Shown: positions 18,301-25,900 of the stretch, piece by piece
Numbering within the stretch: the first letter of the stretch is position 1
How the letters are laid out: the number at the start of each line of letters is the position of its first letter
Assembly: GCA_009780315.1 (NCBI GenBank)
Contig: WRAH01000028.1
Span: forward strand, 1-36,210
Source: Defluviitaleaceae bacterium
GTDB taxonomy: Bacteria > Bacillota > Clostridia > Lachnospirales > WQUN01
DNA length: 36,210 bases
Direction of reading: 5' to 3'
Program-made: the position numbers and the translations under genes
Notes under the pieces: model-generated
Databases searched by the model: none
Told to the model about the DNA's origin: nothing
What the model saw: the letters and a program-made list of their open reading frames with translations, nothing else

Positions 18301-19550
18301 GTGTCATTTTTGACAATGGCTTTTATTATCATGCCGAACTATACGAACGCGCCCGCCGAGCCACCATCACTGAACGCCGCCAAGTTCAAACCGTTCCAGC
18401 CGCTAACTATGCCGCACTGATATCCGCAAAAACCCAAGCCCTAGCTCCACCCACAGAACAGCTAAAACAAGCCATACAAAGACTAAGTTCAATTCCACAC
18501 CCTGCCCCTCAATGGGAGCAAAGCCTATTGCCTGCCAGAGTGAATCATTATCGTCCTGAACTATTAAATAATCTTCTCTCTACAGGAGAATTTTTTTGGA
18601 CGCTGCAAAATAATGACCTGATATTTCATCCCTATGCAGATATAGATTGGGACGCAGATATATCCCAATCTATAGAAAATATCATGCCCAATTTAGACCC
18701 TGATGAACAAGCCATTTTACAGTTTCTACAAAAACGTGGTGCATCATTTTTGACTGCCACTGCTGTTCAAATACAGCAACCTTTGCAATCCGTGCTATTT
18801 TCCCTCATGGAGAAATCTTTAATCCATGCCGACAGTTTTACCCCAATTCGTATATGGCAAGACCGTGCCAAATCCGAAAAACTGTCTCCTCGCAGAAAAG
18901 CGGCGGCATCAGCCGCCACAACTTCCGCAGGACGGTGGGATATCGTTCGACCGCTAAAATCTTTAAATATAGAGGAACGCATAAACCGAGCCTTTGATAA
19001 AACGCCTATACTTTCCCGTGAAACTGCGATTCCTCTTTTGGGAATCCCATGGTCAGCCGCCCTCGAAGCCCTGCGAACGTGGGAATATACAGGACGTGCA
19101 AGACGCGGCTACTTTGTTGAAGGCTTATCGGGCGCACAATATATTCGCGAAGATGCATATGTAAGTGTTATTCAAGAACTTAGGTCGCCTGTTGACAAAA
19201 TCATATGGCTTACCGCCACTGACCCGAATCAAGTTTGGGGAAAAGCTTTGCCATATGACATAGATAGGAAATTCACAAGCGTACATGGCACAGTTGTTGC
19301 GATAAAGCAGGGTGAGCCATTGGCGGTATTTGAACGGAAAGGGCATACCTTACGTGTATTTAATGAAATTGCGATAGAAGACGGTACACTGACGGATGCA
19401 TTAATCATTTTTGCAGAAGCATTCCGTAAAAAAAATATATTGCCAACATTAAATCGCATTACTATAAAACAATATCCCCCTGAGACAGTACAAGCTTTAA
19501 CGAATGCTGGTTTTAGACGAATTATGTTTGATTATGAATTGCATCGATGA
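15315..19550 (+). CDS. lhr: Lhr-family ATP-dependent DNA helicase
   Basis: The 1411-residue length matches long Lhr helicases. The superfamily 2 motifs are all in the N-terminal third: Walker A SAPTGTGKT (44-52), motif II DELH at 166-169, motif III LSATIQ, motif IV/V region SSMELGIDVGEIDRV and motif VI QRLGRAGHNPGR. The Lhr-type winged helix and beta-barrel follow the core, and a long C-terminal region with a late LRVFNEIAIEDG segment completes it. Lhr proteins translocate 3' to 5' on single-stranded DNA and are linked to DNA repair. GGAGGG precedes the ATG by about four nt. The gene stands alone between two terminators. Its codon use looks like the other host genes, not the AT-rich cluster to its right. 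Confidence 0.92.
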   Translation: MTKDIQQTFSAPTIQWFDETLGKPTKVQQEAWPAIAFGQHVLVSAPTGTGKTLSAFLVFIDQMMVQAHAGTLEDGLQLIYISPLKSLAGDIRENLYRPLNGIAKGIESLSPIKVAVRTGDTSTTERTKMAKKPPHILITTPESLYLLLTAKTGQHMLRTAKTIIIDELHAMLDTKRGAHMMLSLARLDALCGRPLQRVGLSATIQPLELSADYLSNGVTPVKIVAPVMHKNFEIKIINPFPGGILPEGTIWPEIAKKVVESCEDARSVIAFTEGRLMAEQLAFYVNKLQGEGFARTHHGSVSKEQRFEVENDLRAGNLRLLCATSSMELGIDVGEIDRVLQVACPLSISSVMQRLGRAGHNPGRLSAMEMYPRTVAENLYCALTAQTARDGGIEPSKPPRFCFDVLAQHLVSMSVSLASEETISGYLVDDVMKLLSHAHPFREVTKEDVCAILQMLAGDYEHAQDIPVRPRVNYDRINGRVEGDAYSRMLAVSAGGTIPDTGKFTAKTEGGVKIGELDEEFVFEQRIGFKFLLGSFAWKITGINKDTVTVAQTSSEGARPPFWRMQIGQGRKLETGIAFGKHMRMLTEAAYISVGDGRKNRDDNNDEYSEELLAHLKTLGLDQNAACDTADFIMRQIAVTKLLPSDQTIIAEHFVDEVGLHQIMFHSIFGRQVNAPLAILLSAVAKNLTGMDVDCYDDDDGVLLMARGEQPLPEGLLQAIRPETCKTLLEAALPGTPIFNIAFRHNAGRALMMGVRRNKRNPLWIQRLRASEMLDSAIQHDTHPLMRETKRECLEDYWDLSALEKVLTDIKTKAIQVTELFSEEPSPLCLPLRRASEAIMMYAYHPSTENVIATADIAVQGVLSEKLKPNTTQLERVSERNKLPENEQGLHTLLMIEGDLIAGELPLPLEWFEFLAEKNRCLYIEPGLWIAAEHQDMYYAALVSDIGNDKGEARQNIVRRALRYRGAMDVAQLAERYFWSEGVAQSVLDSLCNQGSVIFDNGFYYHAELYERARRATITERRQVQTVPAANYAALISAKTQALAPPTEQLKQAIQRLSSIPHPAPQWEQSLLPARVNHYRPELLNNLLSTGEFFWTLQNNDLIFHPYADIDWDADISQSIENIMPNLDPDEQAILQFLQKRGASFLTATAVQIQQPLQSVLFSLMEKSLIHADSFTPIRIWQDRAKSEKLSPRRKAAASAATTSAGRWDIVRPLKSLNIEERINRAFDKTPILSRETAIPLLGIPWSAALEALRTWEYTGRARRGYFVEGLSGAQYIREDAYVSVIQELRSPVDKIIWLTATDPNQVWGKALPYDIDRKFTSVHGTVVAIKQGEPLAVFERKGHTLRVFNEIAIEDGTLTDALIIFAEAFRKKNILPTLNRITIKQYPPETVQALTNAGFRRIMFDYELHR

Positions 19551-19557
19551 TTAAATA

Positions 19558-19591
19558 GAAAAAACCTCCGAAAAAATCGGAGGTTTTTTTT
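19558..19591 (+). terminator. Rho-independent terminator after lhr
   Basis: AAAACCTCCGA (19561-19571) and TCGGAGGTTTT (19577-19587) form an 11-bp stem with a 5-nt loop and a run of eight T. It lies eight nt after the lhr stop and directly abuts the tRNA-Gly fragment. Confidence 0.92.
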
Positions 19592-19595
19592 GTGA

Positions 19596-19641
19596 AGCGC
19601 GAAACCAGATTCGAACTGGCGACCCTCGCCTTGGCAAGGCG
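19596..19641 (-). other. 3' fragment of a tRNA-Gly(GCC) gene, probable attachment site
   Basis: On the minus strand the sequence folds as the 3' part of a tRNA. The anticodon loop TTGCCAA (19637-19631, anticodon GCC) is closed by CGCC/GGCG. A 5-nt variable loop follows, then the T arm with stem GCCAG/CTGGT and loop TTCGAAT, the 3' acceptor strand TTCGCGC and discriminator T. CCA is not encoded. Everything 5' of nucleotide 28 is missing, and the next base (27) no longer pairs with 43, so tRNA identity ends at 19641. Such 3' fragments are left when an element integrates into a tRNA gene; the intact copy would be expected at the far end of the island, beyond the right window edge. It cannot encode a working tRNA. 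Confidence 0.7.
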
Positions 19642-19986
19642 TTTGAAAGAGAGGATGGAAATGTACGTTCACCAGGATGGGCACAATGGTATTGGGATAA
19701 AGTTTTAACCGAAACAGGAATAGAAACTCCACAACTGCCACCTCATAGTCGAAATATTTGTCTTCATTGTTTCAGACATACATTCGCCGTAAGCTCACTT
19801 CGTATGAATGTAGTTGAGGATATTGAAGGAGCAGATGCCATACCATTACCTTCAGTATATCTTGGACATAAGCATCTTACAGGAACACAGGTTTATTTGC
19901 ATATGTCAGCGGAAAACTCAGAAGATATTTTCAAGATGACGAGTTCTTATGCAAAAGAAATATTCTCAGAGATTCCGCAGATATAA
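19642..19986 (+). pseudogene. Tyrosine recombinase/integrase, C-terminal fragment
   Basis: In one open frame the fragment encodes the catalytic C-terminus of a tyrosine recombinase: the HxxR box in LHCFRHTFAVSSLR, the second His in YLGHKHLTG, and the nucleophile Tyr in TGTQVYLHM. The N-terminal and most of the middle domain are absent. Coding similarity starts exactly where the tRNA fragment ends, and the frame reads without a stop back through the tRNA sequence, so there is no proper start. The gene was probably cut by a deletion at the attachment site. The tail overlaps the start of the next recombinase fragment, as in multi-integrase arrays of Firmicutes. Confidence 0.75.
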
Positions 19987-20300
19987 AGAAAAATCTATTC
20001 ATTTACCAATTAGGCGAATATTTGAAACATTTTTATCAGATATTTATAAAGCAAGTAAAAGTACGATTTCTGCATATTCCGACTCCTTTACTATATTTTT
20101 TATGTTTCTGCAAAATGAAAAAGGATTACCCATCACTTTGTTACCTATAAACATCTAACCACAGCACTGCTTGACGAGTATCTTCTTTGGCTTAGGCATG
20201 AGCGTCAATACAGCAATGCATCAGTTCTTAGTCGAATTCGGGGCAGAGTTGTTCTTCTTCGAGCAACTCATGTTCTATTGTTTCTAATTTTGTCCCACAT
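19949..20300 (+). pseudogene. Second tyrosine recombinase, N-terminal fragment with frameshift
   Basis: The ATG at 19949 starts a frame with the SAM-like core-binding domain of integrases (SKSTISAYSDSFTIFFMFLQ) that stops at 20158. Similarity continues in another frame from about 20155 with LLDEYLLWLRHERQYSNASV, so a frameshift near 20150 breaks the gene. It then fades out before any catalytic motif. It overlaps the preceding recombinase fragment by 38 nt, an arrangement seen in tandem integrase operons. The remaining 20300-20372 shows no gene. Confidence 0.65.
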
Positions 20301-20372
20301 CGAAGAAATATCTTTGGTGATCTTGATGTTTTATTACAATAATCCCTATAAGTATTCATGATAAAATATTTA

Positions 20373-20401
20373 TTGACAATAACACATTTTATATATATAA
20401 T
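20373..20401 (+). promoter_or_regulatory. Perfect consensus sigma-A promoter for loaP and perhaps the whole cluster
   Basis: TTGACA (20373-20378) and TATAAT (20396-20401) are separated by exactly 17 nt, a full consensus match. Transcription would begin near 20408, about 250 nt before the loaP start. No comparably good promoter is seen further right in the cluster, so this may drive all genes if terminators are overridden. Confidence 0.8.
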
Positions 20402-20657
20402 TGAAATGTCTTTGAGGAAATATTAATCATTCTCTTTTCTTTATATTGAGAAAGCGTAAAATTTGGTTGTTTTATTAAAATAGTAGAATCACATAAGAGT
20501 CCTTATGTACAGATAGGTACTTGTTAAAATTCATTTCATCGGTGGGTCGTGGTGGATGAAACAAGGAACATTTATTATAGGGGTAGTGCGTTTGAAGATT
20601 TCAAACACGCGAAAGGCCGAAGGCGTGCATTTTTTAGAAGGAGTGATATATAAAGGT
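20402..20657 (+). promoter_or_regulatory. Structured 5' leader of loaP with possible alternative hairpins
   Basis: The roughly 250-nt untranslated leader holds several hairpins. ACATAAG/CTTATGT is at 20491-20508 with a 4-nt loop. TTTCATC/GATGAAA is at 20534-20561 with a G-rich 14-nt loop. A long stem at 20586-20610 has the core GTTTGAA pairing with TTCAAAC around a 3-nt loop. CACGC (20606-20610) is used by that stem but can also pair with GCGTG (20623-20627), which is followed by six T (20630-20635), a weak terminator shape. Two mutually exclusive folds just before the loaP start suggest attenuation, possibly by LoaP itself. This is inferred from base pairing only. Confidence 0.5.
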
Positions 20658-21194
20658 ATGTATTGGTATGTTTTGTTTGTATTAACAGGGTACGAACAAA
20701 TGGTTGCAAGTGAAATTTCTCGTACATGGTTGCTTGATGGGTTGAAACCTTTTGTTCCGACGTATGATGCTTACTTTAAGCGATTGGGCAAAGTAAGCGT
20801 TGAGAAACGACAATGGGTGCCTGGATATGTTTTCTTGGAGTCTCCGACGAGAGGACTTGATTTCTACTTGTCTGTAAAGCCGTATGTAAATCGTTCAGAA
20901 TATGCTTTGAAGATATTGCGACATGGTGTTGGAAACCTAGACCACAATTTCGAATTGAATGAAAAAGAATATGATTTTTTGAAGAAATTTTTCAATAATG
21001 AGTATTGTGTGGAAATGTCTAGGGGACTTATTGAAGGTAATAAGATTGTTATAACCGAAGGTCCTTTGGTTGGTCATGAGGGTTTAATAAAGCGTATAGA
21101 TCGTCACAAAATGGAAGTCGTAATTGAAGCGCAATTTTTAAATGCTTCACGGGAATTGAAGGTTGGATTGGAAATTGTGAAGAGGTTACCATAA
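20658..21194 (+). CDS. loaP: LoaP-type NusG paralogue, processive antiterminator
   Basis: The 178-residue product has an NGN domain (WYVLFVLTGYEQ start, WVPGYVFLES) and a C-terminal KOW domain at about 121-175 (GNKIVITEGPLVGHEGLIKRI). The whole is NusG-like but diverged. LoaP proteins are specialised NusG paralogues found beside polyketide and peptide antibiotic clusters in Firmicutes; in Bacillus velezensis LoaP lets RNA polymerase read through terminators in such operons. The position directly before a large NRPS/PKS cluster fits. The frame extends 34 codons upstream, but the ATG at 20658 begins exactly at the NGN strand. The best Shine-Dalgarno (AAGGAG) is 14 nt away, so the start is likely, not certain. 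A generic second NusG is the alternative. Confidence 0.85.
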   Translation: MYWYVLFVLTGYEQMVASEISRTWLLDGLKPFVPTYDAYFKRLGKVSVEKRQWVPGYVFLESPTRGLDFYLSVKPYVNRSEYALKILRHGVGNLDHNFELNEKEYDFLKKFFNNEYCVEMSRGLIEGNKIVITEGPLVGHEGLIKRIDRHKMEVVIEAQFLNASRELKVGLEIVKRLP

Positions 21195-21217
21195 AATTTA
21201 ACTTGTGCAAGTATTTT

Positions 21218-21238
21218 CGCCTGTTGGGGCGTTTTTTT
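21218..21238 (+). terminator. Weak intrinsic terminator between loaP and the biosynthetic genes
   Basis: CGCC (21218-21221) and GGCG (21228-21231) pair over a 6-nt loop and are followed by seven T. The stem is only four GC pairs, so termination would be partial. Placed between loaP and the first biosynthetic gene, it is a natural target for LoaP read-through. Confidence 0.5.
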
Positions 21239-21584
21239 GTTTGTTTGAAAATGGCTTTCGCACTTTACAGAGGGTGGATCAATGTTTATTTAAAATCAGA
21301 GCTTCTAATAAATTAGATGCTGAGATTGTATTTTCTTGTACATTTGTGCCAGAATATTCCTAATTGCCTTGTTGGTTATTTCGCATTGAAAGTCCTACAC
21401 TTTGCATTTTGCTCTTAGTATCATTGATTATTGCACCGATGAAAGATTAGATGATGTGCTTGGTTACTATTTGATTGAGAAGCTGTATATTAGTTAAGTA
21501 AGGAGCTTTAGAGAAGCATATGGTTTTATGTGTGCAATTTTCCATTTTTTTAAGTTATATAAAACTTCTGGTGAGGTGATTTTG
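21239..21584 (+). other. Gap of about 350 nt with gene-like remnants, nothing intact
   Basis: No intact gene is seen. Short open stretches (a 22-codon frame at 21249-21317 and one ending at 21496 with TDERLDDVLGYYLIEKLYIS) lie in different frames with stops between them and look like a decayed coding sequence, but I cannot assign a family. AAGGAG at about 21499 precedes an ATG whose frame (19 codons) ends inside the next ribosome binding site. The stretch could also be the untranslated leader of the biosynthetic operon. Confidence 0.35.
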
Positions 21585-22889
21585 TTGATAATAAGTCAAT
21601 ACGAGCCAATGGAAATCCAAAAGGGAATTTACTTTGATTGTCAAATTAGAAGTAGCATTGCTTATAACATGTCAGTCGCAATTTCGATGATGGGTCTAGA
21701 TATTGTCACGTTTGAAGATTCAATAAAGCTGTTAATTGAAGAACAAGAAGCACTAAGAAGTGCTGTTAAAATTGACACGGATGGTTTACCTGTTATGGTT
21801 GTATACGATAACGTTAATTTTGAGTTAGAAATAATGAGTACAGAAATCAGCAATAGTGAAGATGAGGGTATAAAGAAGATTATTAAATTAGAACTTTCGA
21901 AAGAAATTGATTTATATAGCGCACCTCTGTTTCGTACAAAGATCATCAAGCTTTTGAATGAGCAATATGTGTTTATTTTATGTATACATCATATTATCGC
22001 GGATGGTACTTCTGTAAATATTCTTATTAAAAAGCTATTCAAATACTACGAAAAACTAAGTGTTAATAAAACAATGACTTGCAGTAGTGATAGTGGATAT
22101 GCTGATTTTTCTATAAGGGAGAATGAAAGGGTAAAGATTGGCAAATATGAAGCGCAAAAAAAATACTGGACAAACAAAATGTCAAATATCGCCTCTTCAT
22201 TATTGCAGAAAGATTTTAAAAATAAAAGTAGTGTGAAATGTATAGGTGTTGAGAAACGCTTATACATTTCAAATCAAATACAAGAAAAAATCTATAGGCT
22301 TGCAGCAGAGCAAGAAGTTAGTACATTTATGTTTTGCTTGGGAGTATTTGGTGTTCTTATTCATAAATATTATACAATTAATGAAAGAAGTGTAATATCT
22401 ATTCCTTTTTCATATAGATTAGATGAAAAAGTGGAAGAAACCATTGGATGTTTTGTTGCAATGCTACCCTTTCAGTTTGATATTAAAGCTGATTATACTT
22501 TTTCAGCGGTAATACAAAAAGTAAGAATGGAGCTAATTACTGTTTATAGCAATATTGGATATCCAATTAATTTGGTTCTAAGAAACAATAATTCTATGTC
22601 ATTGTTAGAACGCTCTTCAGTATTTAATGTAAGTTTTGTTTATGATAAGCAGGATGATGTGGTTAAAACTGGACTTTTGCCGATATTAATTGAGCAAGAT
22701 GATGTTGCTTTTTCTGGAAATTTGATATTTACATTGTTTGACGGCGTTGATGGATTTCACTTTAAAATACAATATAAGCAAGATGTGTTTTCAAATGAAG
22801 TAATAGAGCATATGGGGAAACGATTTGTCGAACTGCTTGAGTTGCTATTAGACAATCCTTATATATGCCTTAGTGATGTTTTGAATTAG
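21585..22889 (+). CDS. Stand-alone NRPS condensation-domain protein
   Basis: A 434-residue protein made of one condensation (C) domain. The catalytic motif is intact: HHIIADG with His135, His136 and Asp140. Other C-domain features are the N-terminal MEIQKGIYFDC region, FRTKII before the active site, a SIPFSYRLDEKVEETIGCFV segment and RSSVFNVSFVYD. C domains join an acyl or aminoacyl thioester to an amine on a carrier protein. A free C protein must act in trans; the first C domain of the downstream NRPS is altered, so it may substitute for that one. The start is uncertain: I chose a TTG with GAGGTG upstream because the ATG at 21528 lacks a ribosome binding site and adds non-homologous residues. 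Confidence 0.82.
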   Translation: MIISQYEPMEIQKGIYFDCQIRSSIAYNMSVAISMMGLDIVTFEDSIKLLIEEQEALRSAVKIDTDGLPVMVVYDNVNFELEIMSTEISNSEDEGIKKIIKLELSKEIDLYSAPLFRTKIIKLLNEQYVFILCIHHIIADGTSVNILIKKLFKYYEKLSVNKTMTCSSDSGYADFSIRENERVKIGKYEAQKKYWTNKMSNIASSLLQKDFKNKSSVKCIGVEKRLYISNQIQEKIYRLAAEQEVSTFMFCLGVFGVLIHKYYTINERSVISIPFSYRLDEKVEETIGCFVAMLPFQFDIKADYTFSAVIQKVRMELITVYSNIGYPINLVLRNNNSMSLLERSSVFNVSFVYDKQDDVVKTGLLPILIEQDDVAFSGNLIFTLFDGVDGFHFKIQYKQDVFSNEVIEHMGKRFVELLELLLDNPYICLSDVLN

Positions 22890-22916
22890 GAAAGATGTAG
22901 AGGGAGAGAAGTTTTT

Positions 22917-25900
22917 GTGATGAACGTAAAAGCGATTCAGTATGGTGCGCCGCTAGTAATTTCAGATAAATTCAAGTGTGTTGCAGATTTTTTACTTTGT
23001 GCGGCAGATGAACATCCATATAAAGGGATTAACTATTTTAATGAGTCTGGGCATACAACATTTCTTTCATATATTAATTTAGTCGAAAAATCAAGAAAAT
23101 GTTTAAATGCACTGAATATAAAAGGTATTAAGCGTGGAGACATAATCATTGTAGATATAGTTGATCCAATTAATTTTTTTATCACGTTTTGGGCGTGTGT
23201 TCTTGGTGGGATAATTGTTGCACCAATTAGTCATCCCACATCGACAGAACTAACGTCTCCAGGAATGGCAAAGTTATTTAAAGTATGGAAGACACTTAAT
23301 AAGCCTACAATAATAATTGAAGAACATAGACGCAAGACATATAAAAATATTATTGAAGATGAGATATATTGTGATTTAAAGTTATTATCATTTAATGAAC
23401 TAAATTCGAGTGAAATGGCAGATGTAGTTCGCACGGACATCAATGACTTATTAGTAATTCAATTTTCATCAGGAAGTACTGGGACTCCAAAGGGAGTGAT
23501 GTTAACAAATAAAAATATTTTGACAGGTGTTATATCGATTTCACGTTGTTTGGAATCAGAGGAAGATGATACGGTTTGCACATGGTTGCCTCATACACAT
23601 GATATGGGTTTGTTTGGTCAATTATTGACTCCAGTAGCTGCGGGTAACAATATTTATGTATGTTTACCAATGACATTTATCAGGGCACCGCAACTGTTTC
23701 TCCAAAATGTAGCAAGACACAAGGTTAAGTGGTTTTTTTGTACTAACTTTGGTTTCGAGTGGATGAATAAAAATATATCAGATGAAAAATTATCTTCGTT
23801 AGATCTTACATCATTGAAATATATTATGAATGGTGCAGAGCCTATTTCAGTATCTGTAACAAACCAATTTATTGAGAAGTTTGGTCGTGCAGGTTTTAAA
23901 CCAGAAATGATGCGTCCAGGTTATGGTTTGGCGGAGGCAACTCTTGGAGTTAGTATATCAATTGTTGGAGATTCCCCAATAATTGATAGGGTTCTCAGGA
24001 AACAATTTGTCAATGAAGGTATAGCTGTTGTATCTCATTTTCAAGATAAGCAAGATGTGTTGTTATTGGTTCATGTCGGGATTCCTTTTGATGGGATTAG
24101 TGTACGCATTGCTGATGATAAAGGTTATCTCTTGAATGAGGAAATGGTTGGAGAAGTTCAAATTAAGGGCGATTCTGTTACATCTGGATATTATAGGAAT
24201 GATGAAGCAAACGCCAATTTGTTTGTCGACGGATGGCTTCGTACAGGTGATCTTGGATTTATGCGAAATGGCTCACTTGTCATCTGTGGGCGAAAGAAAG
24301 ATATAATTATTGTTAATGGTCAAAACTATTATTCACATGACCTTGAAGAAGCATTATATGAATTAGGAATTTTCCAAAGAGGTAATATTGCCATTGTAGG
24401 TCTTTATAATCCTGTTAGCCAACAAGAGGAAGTTATTTTATTTTTCAAAGGTAAATTTGACAACAAAAAATATCCCAAAATGTATGGTCATGTTATTAGT
24501 AAAATGTATGATTTGTTTGGAATAAAGATAACATATATTATACCAGTCAGTAAGATACCAAAAACAACAAGTGGTAAGTTGCAACGTTTTGAGTTGCGTT
24601 CGTGCTACGAGAATGGTGATTATAATGAATTCATCGGTAATTTTTTAAACCAGCAAAGAAGTTTGAATATATTGTATGAGAGTCCCGAAAATCAGTTAGA
24701 AACATTGTTATGCAAAATTTGGTCAGACGTGCTAGATATTCCCGAAAAGAATATTTCTATGTCTAGTTCATTTGTTACTCTTGGGGGAAACTCTGTAAAA
24801 GCATATAAAGTGCACGGTGAAATAGAAAGACATCTTCAAGAAGAAATAGATACAGAGCTGTTAATAAAATGCCATACTATACGCGAAATGAGGATCTATC
24901 TTGAAGCTCGTAGTGCCGTTTCCGATGCAAATCATACTACACCCAGTGTTAAATGTAACAATGTTGCAGTGACTGGTATTGGTATCCGTTTACCAGATGC
25001 ATCGACTCCAGATGAGTTTTGGTACAATCTAACTAATGGTAAGGACAGCATAGATAAAGTTAGTAGTGTTCGTAAACACTTATCAAATAATTATCTGTGG
25101 GATGATTGGATAGGAGAGCTAGAAAACATTAATATGTTTGACAATGACTTTTTTGAAATGAATGTTGAGGATGCCAAATTTACTGATCCTCAACAAAAAT
25201 TAGGGTTAGAGGTTTCATATGAAGCATTAGAGGAAGCTGGTATGACACCATTTTTAGGTGAAAAACTCAATATAGCTGTTTTTAGTGCCATATCTGCAAA
25301 CTCATATCTTCAGCTTGTTCATAAGTATATTCAGAATAATGGGTTAGACCAAATACGCTCAAATACAATGATTGGTAATTTGAACAACATGGTTTCATCG
25401 ATATTATCTTATACATTTAACTTTACGAGCGAGGCAGTAAATATTGACACAGCTTGTTCATCATTTTTAGTTGCATTTAATTATGCTGTTGAAGCTATAA
25501 AAAATGGTAAATGTGATGGGGCGTTAGTTGTAGGCGCAAATATTCTTACAAATTCATCAGTTCATGATTTATCTAAAAGAGCGGGGATTGTCGCTTCAAC
25601 ACGTTTCTCAAAAGTTTTCGATAAAGATGCAGACGGCACTATATTAGGGGAAGGTGTTATAGCGCTGTTTTTAGAGCCATTAGACAAAGCAGAGCGCGAA
25701 CGCAAAAATATTTATGCGACTTCAAAGGGTGGAGCTGTTAATAACAACGGCAGAACTTTTGCAGTTATGGCACCTGACCCGGCTGGGCAGCATCAAGTTC
25801 TTGTAGATGCTTACAAAAACAGCGAGACAGACCCAGGGGAAATTAGTTACATTGAGGCTCATGGCACAGGGACAACAATTGGTGATCCCATTGAAATTAG

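Noticed and set aside
20556..20657. 34-codon N-terminal extension of loaP
   Set aside because: It covers the leader hairpins, lacks a ribosome binding site, and NusG paralogues begin at the strand starting with the ATG at 20658.
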